Part shown: piece by piece, positions 19,612 through 28,000 of the stretch
Layout: each line of letters begins with the position of its first letter
How positions within the stretch are numbered: the stretch's first letter is position 1
Notes under the pieces: generated by a model
What the model was told of the DNA's origin: nothing
The model's database searches: none
The model's input: the letters and a program-made list of their open reading frames with translations, nothing else
Position numbers and translations under genes: made by a program
Source: JABCPE02 sp963530295
GTDB lineage: Bacteria > Bacteroidota > Bacteroidia > Flavobacteriales > Weeksellaceae
NCBI GenBank assembly: GCA_963530295.1
Contig: CAUSCF010000008.1
Location: forward strand, 6,689-70,688
Reading direction: 5' to 3'
Length of the DNA: 64,000 bases

Positions 19612-19719
19612 TTATTTATTTCCTTTGGTAAAGCCGTGTTTTATGGTTTTCCCGCCACAGTAGAAACATCTGCCCACATATCTGGAACACGAGGAATGAA
19701 ACTCAGTCATATACATCAT
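19612..19719 (-). pseudogene. Transposase N-terminal zinc-ribbon fragment (decayed)
   Basis: A 35-codon open stretch encodes RCFYCGGKTIKHGFTKGNK, the C-x2-C, K-x-G pattern that opens many insertion-sequence transposases (usually followed by K-Q-R-Y-x-C). Here the expected Q and Y codons are TAA stops (AAA TAA AGA TAA). No terminal repeats are visible, so I treat it as a relic between the conjugative element and the RHS locus. Identification rests on one short motif. Confidence 0.3.
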
Positions 19720-19733
19720 TATTTTTGTGCAAA

Positions 19734-19768
19734 AATAATATAGATAGGCTATTGCCCATCTATATTAT
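19734..19768. terminator. Bidirectional hairpin between convergent genes
   Basis: AATATAGATAGGC and GCCCATCTATATT pair across a 4-base loop with one A.C mismatch, with A/T-rich flanks on both sides. It sits between the end of the conjugative element (+) and the end of the RHS cassette array (-). Confidence 0.6.
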
Positions 19769-19795
19769 GGTTTTTATATTATTATGTTAGTTCTT

Positions 19796-19851
19796 TTTAT
19801 CAGATAGTTATATATTATTTATAATTAAAACAACACATCTGGAACATTACC
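19796..19851 (-). repeat. 56-bp toxin-tail repeat, copy 1
   Basis: On the - strand it reads GGTAATGTTCCAGATGTG, then TTGTTTTAA and an AT-rich trailer ending in AACTATCTGATAAA. Translated it is GNVPDVLF-stop plus 3' untranslated sequence. It lies 16 bp after the stop of the candidate immunity gene of cassette 1. The same 56 bases recur at 23064-23119 (identical or nearly so) and 24644-24699 (a few changes). Confidence 0.9.
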
Positions 19852-19867
19852 GATTTTTTTTATAAAA

Positions 19868-20344
19868 TCAATTGAATATATATTTTGAGAAAATAGGATT
19901 TATAGTTGTTTCATATTTTTTATCTACAATGACAATTTTAGGGAATTCAATGGTTATCAAGTGGCATAAATTCGTATCTCTACAATTTTTTTGAATTTTT
20001 ATAAAATCTCCTCTTTTAGTAAAAATTATTTTATTATTAGGCTTAGTTTTAGGTCTAAAAAATATAGATATATTGATGAATTTTTCATCAGAGATAACCT
20101 GAGCCAAATTGATTTTAAGCTTTTCATTTTGGATTTTTATATCGATGTTTAGGCATCTATTATCTACTTTGAATAAGTTAGGTTCAACTTGCTCACTTTC
20201 TTCTGTACGACAAAAGACTTGAATATTGCTATCCTGAGGGATATTGTTGTTTATTTGATTGATATATAAATATTTATAATCTATTTGTGCATAACAAATA
20301 AAAGAGTATAATAGAACTATAGAAGCAATAATTTGTTTAGTCAT
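19868..20344 (-). CDS. Secreted protein, candidate immunity for RHS cassette 1
   Basis: 158 residues with a signal peptide (MTKQIIASIVLLYSFICYAQ). The mature part is small, basic and beta-rich; no known family recognised. It follows the metallopeptidase-type RHS tip at 20356 by 11 bp on the same strand, the usual place of an immunity gene. A periplasmic location would fit a toxin that acts in the envelope or is neutralised on entry. Role by position only. Confidence 0.55.
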   Translation of the reverse strand: MTKQIIASIVLLYSFICYAQIDYKYLYINQINNNIPQDSNIQVFCRTEESEQVEPNLFKVDNRCLNIDIKIQNEKLKINLAQVISDEKFINISIFFRPKTKPNNKIIFTKRGDFIKIQKNCRDTNLCHLITIEFPKIVIVDKKYETTINPIFSKYIFN

Positions 20345-20355
20345 AAATATTAGGT

Positions 20356-21318
20356 TTAATTATGTTCAGGGTCTGAAGATGATCTTTGAGGTATATTAAG
20401 AATCTCTCTTACAGTATTTTCTTCTTTAATAACATTTTTTTGATCACTTCCCTCATAAATAGTATGAGCAATTTCATGAATCAGTGTTGCTTCAGCACTT
20501 TTAGGTGCAGTCATAACTTTCTTATTTTGAAATATCACTTCGTAAGCTTTTCCGCACTTAGTGCCATCTGGGCAACTTTGGGCACCAGTTACAAGGTTTC
20601 TATTTGTATCTTGATATATATATGTTTCATTATATAGAGGAATATCTGTAAGATTTTGAGGATCCATTAGAATAGTAGCATTTACTATCTTATGATTTTT
20701 ATTTGTATATATTAGTGAAATGGCACCTCCCTCTGTTGCAACACCATTTGATTTTTTCTCAATTAATTGATTTTCATCACTTGTAAAATTACTTAGTTTT
20801 ATATTTATATCATAATCTATATCAATAGCCTTTTTCATAAGTTTTAATGATTTAATTTGCTTTCTATTCATATCTTTTGTATTACCTACAAATTCAAGTA
20901 TCCCTTTTTCATTAAATGAGAAATTATCCTTTCCGTAAATTCTATTTAAATATGATATTACTTTAGTTCTATCTGCTTGTTGAGGAACAATAATTCTTCT
21001 CCCATCAGGGTCTATGTATTTTATAGGATTATTAGCTACATAGGCATAAGGAGAGATATTAGAATATTTTTCTGCTAAAGGATCTACATTGAGCCATAGG
21101 GAAGTCTTACTATCCAAGTACCTTGCACCATAATAATATAATCCAGTTTCTTGGTCTAGTTCTTTGCCGTTGAAAAGATACGGCATAGTTTTGCTTGTGC
21201 TGTGTTCCTCAAAGAGCACTTCCCCAAAGGCTATGTATTCCGTATGCTGGGTTATTCTTCCCTCTCTATCCGTAATGTAACTGCTTGACCCCAAATGGTC
21301 TGGGTGGTAAAAATACAA
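20356..21318 (-). CDS. Orphan RHS tip 1 with HExxH metallopeptidase toxin domain
   Basis: Residues 1-107 are the conserved end of an RHS protein (YFYHPDHLGSSSYITDREG, GKELDQETGLYYYGARYLD, then YIDPDGR). The remaining 210 residues are a variable toxin domain with TLIHEIAHTIYEG and a downstream EENTVRE, an HExxH plus E pattern like M91 (NleD-type) effector proteases. RHS homology continues upstream to about 21360 but is blocked by an in-frame TAA, and the only start here is TTG, so it is probably a silent cassette to be exchanged with the main RHS gene rather than a secreted protein. Confidence 0.7.
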   Translation of the reverse strand: MYFYHPDHLGSSSYITDREGRITQHTEYIAFGEVLFEEHSTSKTMPYLFNGKELDQETGLYYYGARYLDSKTSLWLNVDPLAEKYSNISPYAYVANNPIKYIDPDGRRIIVPQQADRTKVISYLNRIYGKDNFSFNEKGILEFVGNTKDMNRKQIKSLKLMKKAIDIDYDINIKLSNFTSDENQLIEKKSNGVATEGGAISLIYTNKNHKIVNATILMDPQNLTDIPLYNETYIYQDTNRNLVTGAQSCPDGTKCGKAYEVIFQNKKVMTAPKSAEATLIHEIAHTIYEGSDQKNVIKEENTVREILNIPQRSSSDPEHN

Positions 21319-21492
21319 ATTCTTTTCTCTTATTCCATTCGGAACGAAGCCATATCCTGCTTTTTATATTTTTCTTAAAGATCTGCTATTCTTTGAGGAT
21401 TTGATAATTTACCTTCTGCTTTCTCTTTGGTGATATGATGATACCTCATTTATTTTTATTGTGAATTTTTAATAATATATTTAGGATATTCC

Positions 21493-22017
21493 CTATTTGT
21501 ATAATTCCCATAAATATTTCTTGTCCTCTCTAATTAAAAGCATATTATGTCCATCTATAGCAATTATACCATCTTTCAGCGTAAATAAATATTGAGGTAA
21601 ACCACTTATTCTGAAGCCTATTGGATTTAATTTTAATAAATAGATTATTTCTTTTGATTCCTTATCTATTAAATTAGTTTTACACCAATTTAATAGATAT
21701 TTATCTCCATTAATTAGTATTACTGAGTTTATATCTTTTTCTTTATCAAAAAAAATAAACCATTTTTTATTTTTTTTAAAATACCATTTATCATTTCTTA
21801 TTTTAAAAATAGTTGTTGTAGTATTATTTAATGTATCTCTGCTAAATAACCCTTCTTCCTTAAATATTAAATCATCTAAAAATATTCTTTTGTATTCAAA
21901 AAAAACCTTATACTTATTCTCTTGTTCAGGAGTGCTTTCAAATCGTATATTAATAAACTTCTGTGATAAACATACTGAACTAATACATAGGAACACTACT
22001 AATAATATATCTTTCAT
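21493..22017 (-). CDS. Secreted protein, candidate immunity for RHS cassette 2
   Basis: 174 residues with a signal peptide (MKDILLVVFLCISSVCLSQ) and a beta-rich mature part with several W, K and I repeats (NDKWYFKKNKKWFIFF). Its ATG overlaps the stop of the RHS tip at 22014 by 4 bases (ATGA), a strong sign of toxin-immunity coupling. Family not recognised. Between its end and cassette 1 there is no 56-bp repeat; instead a short frame ending in NPQRIADL-stop remains, perhaps the end of another lost gene. Confidence 0.6.
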   Translation of the reverse strand: MKDILLVVFLCISSVCLSQKFINIRFESTPEQENKYKVFFEYKRIFLDDLIFKEEGLFSRDTLNNTTTTIFKIRNDKWYFKKNKKWFIFFDKEKDINSVILINGDKYLLNWCKTNLIDKESKEIIYLLKLNPIGFRISGLPQYLFTLKDGIIAIDGHNMLLIREDKKYLWELYK

Positions 22018-22973
22018 TTTTCTTCATTTTTTCTTTCTTTCCAAATAATTTTACTAACTCTCTCATTATAAGATTTTAATTCTTCCTCATATGTATTACC
22101 ATTGGCTTTAGAAAGTTTTTGTATATAATCTTTAAATTGTTTCGATTCTTTACTTCCTTCCCATACCAAATCATTTAATTGCAGATCAGTATAACCTAAA
22201 TTATTATCTTGATTATATTCTTTCAGAGCATTTAAATATGTATCATGATATTCCATAAAAGTATCATGATTATGTTCCTCTTTCTTGAAAGTTGTGGCTA
22301 TTTTTGCATGTAACGCCTCATGTATTAAAGTTCCTGCCATAGCAATTTCACTTTTTTCAAAATTGTTAGCTGTCAAAGCGGACTTTCCATAGTAAGATTT
22401 TGATTCTACTGCATCAATAGATTTTCCTATAATTTTTTTCCCCTGTGTTTGGATACTTATTGTTCGAGTACTATATGTTGTAGCATTAGATCCTACTGAT
22501 ACATTTTTATCACCATAATCTAAATAAAAATTAAAGGATTTTGAATTAGAATACTTTGATAAAATATTTTTATATACAGTATTAGTTTTCATTAAATTTT
22601 TATATATAGAAGCATATGAAGATTTTAGAAACTCTTTTGATGGAATAACATCTCTCCCATCAGGATCTATAAATTTAATTGGGTTATTCAGTGTATAGGT
22701 ATATGGTGATGTTTCTGGATACTTTTCTGCCAGCGGGTCAGTATTGAGCCAAAGGCTGGTTTTCATATCCAGATACCTTGCCCCAAAATAAGTCAGATTG
22801 GTCTCACTGTCCAGTTCCTTTCCATTAAACAGATACGGCATGGTCTTGCTTGTGCTGTGTTCCTCAAAGAGTACTTCTCCAAAAGCAATATACTCCGTAT
22901 GCTGGGTTATTCTTCCTTCTCTATCAGTAATATACGAAGAACTTCCCAAATGGCCTGGATGGTAAAAATACAA
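22014..22973 (-). CDS. Orphan RHS tip 2 with HExxH metallopeptidase toxin domain
   Basis: The first 107 residues are RHS core (YFYHPGHLGSSSYITDREG to FIDPDGRDV), nearly identical to the other copies. The toxin part (about 212 residues) has GTLIHEALHAKIATTF followed by a second His-rich segment (KEEHNHDTFMEYHD), a zinc-peptidase pattern seen in many Bacteroidota RHS tips. It is a different protein from tip 1. RHS homology extends upstream to about 23020, stopped by an in-frame TAG; no good start, so probably a silent donor cassette. Overlaps its immunity gene by 4 bases. Confidence 0.7.
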   Translation of the reverse strand: MYFYHPGHLGSSSYITDREGRITQHTEYIAFGEVLFEEHSTSKTMPYLFNGKELDSETNLTYFGARYLDMKTSLWLNTDPLAEKYPETSPYTYTLNNPIKFIDPDGRDVIPSKEFLKSSYASIYKNLMKTNTVYKNILSKYSNSKSFNFYLDYGDKNVSVGSNATTYSTRTISIQTQGKKIIGKSIDAVESKSYYGKSALTANNFEKSEIAMAGTLIHEALHAKIATTFKKEEHNHDTFMEYHDTYLNALKEYNQDNNLGYTDLQLNDLVWEGSKESKQFKDYIQKLSKANGNTYEEELKSYNERVSKIIWKERKNEEK

Positions 22974-23063
22974 ATTTTTCTCTATTATTCCATTATCTAT
23001 GAAGCCATACCCTGATTTTATATTTTCCTAAAGATCTTTTTCTCTGTTTTTGTATTTATTATG

Positions 23064-23119
23064 TTTATCAGATAGTTATATATTATTTATAATTAAAACA
23101 ACACATCTGGAACATTACC
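23064..23119 (-). repeat. 56-bp toxin-tail repeat, copy 2
   Basis: Same 56 bases as at 19796-19851. Here the tail is still attached to about 80 bp of older toxin coding sequence (see 23093-23200), which shows that the repeat is the end of a former RHS toxin gene plus its trailer. Confidence 0.9.
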
Positions 23120-23200
23120 TATATTCTTAATACCATTCGTTCCTCCCAAAAATATTGTAGAAATATCTATTGCTGTGGCAAGTCTTTCTGCGTTTTATTC
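23093..23200 (-). pseudogene. Remnant of a further RHS toxin tip
   Basis: On the - strand it reads NAERLATAIDISTIFLGG then TNGIKNIGNVPDVLF-stop. The first part is nearly identical to NAERIATAVDISTIFLGGG inside the toxin of cassette 3 (24057-24120), but the preceding glutamine codon has become TAA. It is what is left of an older tip after a newer cassette was placed before it. It gives the coding origin of the 56-bp repeat. Confidence 0.7.
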
Positions 23201-23242
23201 TATTCTTCCAAAATTAATTCTTCCTTATAATTTAATTCTTCC

Positions 23243-23695
23243 TTATAATTTAATTTTTCCTATATTTGAAATATTATAGTTCTCATAGATACATAATAAT
23301 TCATCAAATATTTTTTCATTTACAATTGAACTAGCATTAACGATTCCTTCCTTAATCACCATAGAGGAATTATATATCAGTATAATTTGTTTATTATTAA
23401 AAACTAGCTTATTCAATTCTACAATTAGATTATAGATATTGCATTTATCCATTCCTATAAGCCCTATTATAATAATATCGTTAATTTCCAATAAATCAAT
23501 AATTATGTTATATACAAATAGGTACTCTACCGCTTTATATTTTGGTATTTGTTTTTCTTCGGCGTAATCTATTAATGTTTTTGTTTTTATATCTTTTGTT
23601 ATTATATTAATAATAACAACTCTTTTTCTTTCTTGATAAAGCTTGAGTTTATCAGAAAGGGATTCTATTGAGGTTAAGAATTGTATATATATCAT
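23243..23695 (-). CDS. Candidate immunity protein for RHS cassette 3
   Basis: 150 residues, no signal peptide, so cytoplasmic. Alternating hydrophobic strands and helices (VVIINIITKDIKTKTLIDYA, DIIIIGLIGM, KQIILIYNSSMVI) suggest a compact alpha/beta fold. It starts 5 bp after the stop of the ParB-like RHS tip. A cytoplasmic partner fits a nuclease-type toxin acting on DNA or RNA. No family recognised. Confidence 0.55.
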   Translation of the reverse strand: MIYIQFLTSIESLSDKLKLYQERKRVVIINIITKDIKTKTLIDYAEEKQIPKYKAVEYLFVYNIIIDLLEINDIIIIGLIGMDKCNIYNLIVELNKLVFNNKQIILIYNSSMVIKEGIVNASSIVNEKIFDELLCIYENYNISNIGKIKL

Positions 23696-23700
23696 CTTGT

Positions 23701-24543
23701 TTAATTTGAAGTTGGTAGTTGATATGTTTTATATCCATAATTAGAAGGATTTGCTTTTTGAAAATGGCCTTTATCTATTATATCTTCTACATATTTTGAA
23801 TTTCCTGTCTCATCGGCATATTTTAAAGCAGCATTCATTCTATGATTACCATCTGTTAATATAATTTTTCCATTATGTATAAACCCCGCCCCTCCTTTAC
23901 TTTTATATGTTCCATCTTTCATCGCTTTATAATATTTATCAACTATTGTTTTTACTACTGATTTCTGAGTTGAATATATATTATTTGCTTTTGCTATTTC
24001 TGCAACTCGAGATGCATTAGAAGGAGCTTTCAATGCTTTTACTGTTTTAAAAAGACTTCCTCCTCCCAAAAATATTGTAGAAATATCTACAGCTGTAGCA
24101 ATTCTTTCTGCGTTTTGCTCACTTGCACCTAAAGCCTCTGCACCAGCTTTAGTTCCTGTATGTAATAATGTGTTCGTAGTTTCTCCTGTCCATAGTTGTC
24201 TTGCTCCAGCTTGAAAATTATCTACTCCATTTAAGAATAGTGGAACCATCAAAGGTGTTGCTGTTCCACCTGAAAAATACTCTCCTACACCTGAACCAAC
24301 TACTTCTACAGCCCCTCCTAACATTTGAGCCCCTCCCCACAATCTAGTCCAAAATTTAGATTGCTTCCCGTTCGGGTCTATATACAATATTGGGTTTTGA
24401 TAAGTATATCCATAAGTATTGAGGTTCATAGGGTTGAATACACCACTGTTGTGTTGTCCGTCTATATAGTGCTCGTGCTCAAAGGTAGGATTATAGCCAC
24501 TAAGAGGATCAGTATTCAGCCATAGACTGGTTTTACTATCCAA
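23701..24543 (-). CDS. Orphan RHS tip 3 with ParB-like toxin domain
   Basis: RHS core starts abruptly at about 24609 (PYLFNGKELD) with no start codon; the ATG used here is internal (MDSKTSLWLNTDPL). After YIDPNGKQ there is a glycine/alanine-rich, partly hydrophobic pretoxin segment (about 50-165), and a C-terminal domain with HNGKIILTDGNHRMNAAL, the D-G-N-H-R-x-x-A pattern of ParB/sulfiredoxin-fold nucleases, a known toxin class in polymorphic toxins. It has the shortest RHS homology of the three orphans. Likely a silent donor cassette; activity is inferred from the motif. Confidence 0.65.
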   Translation of the reverse strand: MDSKTSLWLNTDPLSGYNPTFEHEHYIDGQHNSGVFNPMNLNTYGYTYQNPILYIDPNGKQSKFWTRLWGGAQMLGGAVEVVGSGVGEYFSGGTATPLMVPLFLNGVDNFQAGARQLWTGETTNTLLHTGTKAGAEALGASEQNAERIATAVDISTIFLGGGSLFKTVKALKAPSNASRVAEIAKANNIYSTQKSVVKTIVDKYYKAMKDGTYKSKGGAGFIHNGKIILTDGNHRMNAALKYADETGNSKYVEDIIDKGHFQKANPSNYGYKTYQLPTSN

Positions 24544-24643
24544 GTATCTCGCTCCGTAGTAGTAAAGCCCCGTCTCCGTATCTAACTCCTTCCCATTGAA
24601 TAGATATGGCTTTAAAGATCTTCTTATCTACATGTTAACTTTG

Positions 24644-24699
24644 TTTATCAGATAGTTATATATTATTTATAATCAAAACAACACTTCTGGAACACTACT
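24644..24699 (-). repeat. 56-bp toxin-tail repeat, copy 3
   Basis: A slightly diverged copy of the 56-bp repeat; the peptide would be SSVPEVLF-stop. It lies 4 bp after the stop of the immunity gene of the main RHS protein, so the main gene too carries an inserted tip placed before an older tail. Confidence 0.85.
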
Positions 24700-24703
24700 C
24701 CTA

Positions 24704-25096
24704 TTATTCAGGTTTTTTAAAATCATAACAATACATCAGATACGCATTATATTCTATATTAGATAATACATGATATGATTCATTTTCTTTTCTAATAATA
24801 TTATGTTTTATATCATACAAGTCATATGGATAATAGATACTCCTAAAATATTCTTTATTTTTACCATATAACTTACTGTATAAATAAAATACCACAAAAG
24901 GATGATATCTTTTTCTCTCTCTTTTCAGATAATCAAAGTCATAAAGTTCTATTAATTGGTTTTTATAGGTTTCCACTTTTATCTGGAAATAAATCATTAT
25001 TCCTCCTATCAAAATAAATATTAGCAACAAGAAAACTTTTATTATTTTCACTGCTATTTTTAGTATCTTTTTTAGCATTTTCATCATTTTTATCAT
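24704..25096 (-). CDS. Membrane protein, candidate immunity for the main RHS toxin
   Basis: 130 residues with one strong N-terminal membrane helix (residues about 18-38, VFLLLIFILIGGIMIYFQI) and a basic tyrosine-rich soluble domain. Its start overlaps the stop of the 3074-residue RHS gene by 4 bases, so the pair is translated together. Membrane anchoring fits neutralising a toxin at the inner membrane or in the periplasm. No family recognised. Confidence 0.6.
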   Translation of the reverse strand: MIKMMKMLKKILKIAVKIIKVFLLLIFILIGGIMIYFQIKVETYKNQLIELYDFDYLKRERKRYHPFVVFYLYSKLYGKNKEYFRSIYYPYDLYDIKHNIIRKENESYHVLSNIEYNAYLMYCYDFKKPE

Positions 25097-28000
25097 TTAT
25101 CTTCAAATTTTATTTCTACTTTTTTTGATGACCAACCATCTTTTCCTAACCACCTCTCTAATTTATTTTTTCCCACATTCCTAGGATCCCATGTATGTGT
25201 AGTTTTATAATATTTTCCACTGCTTTTATCTTTTTCAAATACATCATATTTTATACTACCTGTTTCTAATATTTCATCATTTGATAAGTCACTAGGTATT
25301 GAATAAGGAATAATTTTATCTACTGCTTTTTTAACATTAACTCCTTCTACACCTTCAACAGCTTGTCTTATTGCGTCTTTAGCTTGAAAAGTACAATATA
25401 CCCCCTCACATACACTTCCTGGGTTTCTAGCTTCTGCTTCAAGGGTTTCAGCTAAATTTTTTAGAATTTTATCCTTAAGTTTATAATGATATCGCTTAAC
25501 TTTATCTCCACTATCTAAATAAGCCTTTATGATTTTTGCTTCGTCATTACCTCTATAATGTACACCATCTGACCCCCTTCTTCTTTGTGGCTCTGTCTCA
25601 TTCCCTGATAAAGAAACATATAAGACACCTTTATTTTTATCATATTTACCATAATATCCTACAGTGGTATGACCTGTACCTCCTGAAACATAATATATAA
25701 AAGCAACATTATATACATCTGGAGATAATGTTTGCTTTCCATTAGGGTCTATGTATATTATAGGATTATTATAAGTATAAGAATATGTTGCCATATTCAT
25801 TGGGTTGTAGATACCTCCATTATGCTGACCATCTATGTAATGTTCAGTTTCTTGTATAGGATTATAACCACTGAGCGGGTCAGTATTGAGCCACAGGCTG
25901 GTTTTCATATCCAGATATCTCGCCCCAAAATAAGTCAGATTGGTCTCACTGTCCAGCTCTTTGCCATTAAACAAATACGGCATGGTCTTGCTTGTAGAAT
26001 GCTCTTCAAACAACACCTCTCCAAACGCTATATACTCTGTATGCTGGGTTATTCTTCCTTCTCGGTCGGTGATGTAAGACGAAGACCCCAAGTGGTCTGG
26101 ATGGTAAAAATACAAATTCTTCTCTCTTATTCCATTCGGAACGAAGCCATACCCAGCTTTCACGGTCTGTGGCGTAATCGGGTCTCCGTACTGCACAGGA
26201 GGACCTGGGACATCTCCCGGCTCGTTGAACTTCGGTGGTCTTGGCCAGCCTTCCGGCGGTTCTTGGTCTTGGCGGATATTCTGCCATCCAAGGCTCGGGT
26301 AAGGCTGTCCTGTCCATTCAGGGCTGGCGTAGATGCCATGCTGTGTTGGCGGACCAGGGGGAACCTTTAGTCCTCTTATGTAGTTATCCCTTGCCTCCTG
26401 CATCTGGGCGTTTTGGCGGATGTAGTCTATTCCTCCCGCCATGATGCCCGTATTTTTATGCACAAAAGTCCCTTCGCCCAGCTTGGAGACTATCCTGCTG
26501 CTTCCCTCAAAATAATGCTTGGTAAATTTCCCTTTCTGCACCACAAAATAAGGGTTTACATAGGCGGTATAGTCGTCCATGTGGGTGATGACTGCCGATG
26601 TCAGCCCGTTGGTCACCACCGTACTGCTCTCTCCGCTGCTTTTCACCGCTCTCTCGCCCGTGTGGTCGTAGGTGTAAAGATGCAGTTTTCCATTATCGTT
26701 AATGCCCCTCAGCCTGTTCTCCTCGTCCCAAACCATAGAACGGAAGCTCTTGGATTCCTCGTAGTACACAGGATTACCGTTGCCGTCATACTGGTAAGTT
26801 CGGGCTTTAGGTTTACCCATCTCCATGATTTCACTCGGGGCGTGAGGGTGGGCAGGGTTGTTGTAGCTGTAGTCCAGCGTATAGCCCTTCTGCACCCCTC
26901 CGGAGAGGTGGTTGAGTTCTTTCTTTGTAATGGAGTTAAGATTATTATAACTCATTTTCAGCTCATAGCTGGCACTGGTGAGCTCTCCGGTGTAGTTTCC
27001 TTTGGCAAGGGTCAGTCGGTTGAGATTATCATACTGATATTCATAGCTGGATGCCCCGCCCAGTGCATTGCGGATAATAGGAAGCTGGTTCTCCACCTTG
27101 AGGATGTTCCCTACCAAATCATACGCATAACGGTTGTTCTGGATAAGGAAACTTCCCCCGCCTCCTGCTGGAGCAAGACTTTCGGCCTTGAGCTGTTCAA
27201 GGCGTCTCATCACAGGGTCGTAGTGGTAGCGGGTCTCGGTATCGTTTCCGTAGAGACGGTATACTTTCTGCTCAAACTCATCATAGCCCTGCTGTTTCAG
27301 GTAGGTGTAGGCATGCTCCTCACTTGGTGCTGTGCCTTCGGGAGCTTTATAGCCTTTCAGGCTCGTTAAGTTCCCCGCAATATTATACCCAAAGTCCAGT
27401 CTTTCTCCATCAGGATAAACCAGCTTTTGGATACGGTTCCAGCTGTCATATTCATACTGGGTTACGTAGGTCTGCACTTCTACAGGCTTTATACGCAGAC
27501 TTCGGATTTCCTTAGTTACCTCGCCCATATCTCCGTAGAAGTATTCAGTTCCTCCACTCGCATCTTCTACCAGCCAGAGTCTTCCTCTTCTTCCTGCCTG
27601 CTCACTCTGTGCTCCATAGTGGTAGCGGACACTGTTTTCAGGATATTTTGGGTATTTTATCTCCTGCAGGCGGTTGTAGTCATAGTGGTAGGTGATGTAG
27701 CCATCAGGCATTTCTCCGCGTATCTGGCTGGTTTGTCTCTTGATGAGATTTCCTGCCTTGTCATAGACTAAAATAGTCGTTCCTGCATCAGGATGTACTA
27801 ATTTGGTTCTTCTTCCTAAGAGGTCATACTCGCTCAGGGTCTGGTGTCCCTGTGCATCGGTTACCTTGGTAAGCTCTCCTATGGCACTGTATTCAAAGTG
27901 GGTCTCTGTGCCGTCAGGCTGCACTTGGGTCAGCGCTCTTCCCTGCGCATCGGTATAGGTATGGCTTTGTCTATTGAGCGCATCTGTCTGTGTGGTGTGC

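Noticed and set aside
25732..26370. 212-codon open frame on the + strand
   Set aside because: Antisense to the RHS core and proline-rich region; shadow of a repeated, GC-rich stretch.
26413..27369. 318-codon open frame on the + strand
   Set aside because: Antisense to the RHS repeats of the large toxin gene; the GC-rich repeats have few stops on the other strand. No sensible protein features.
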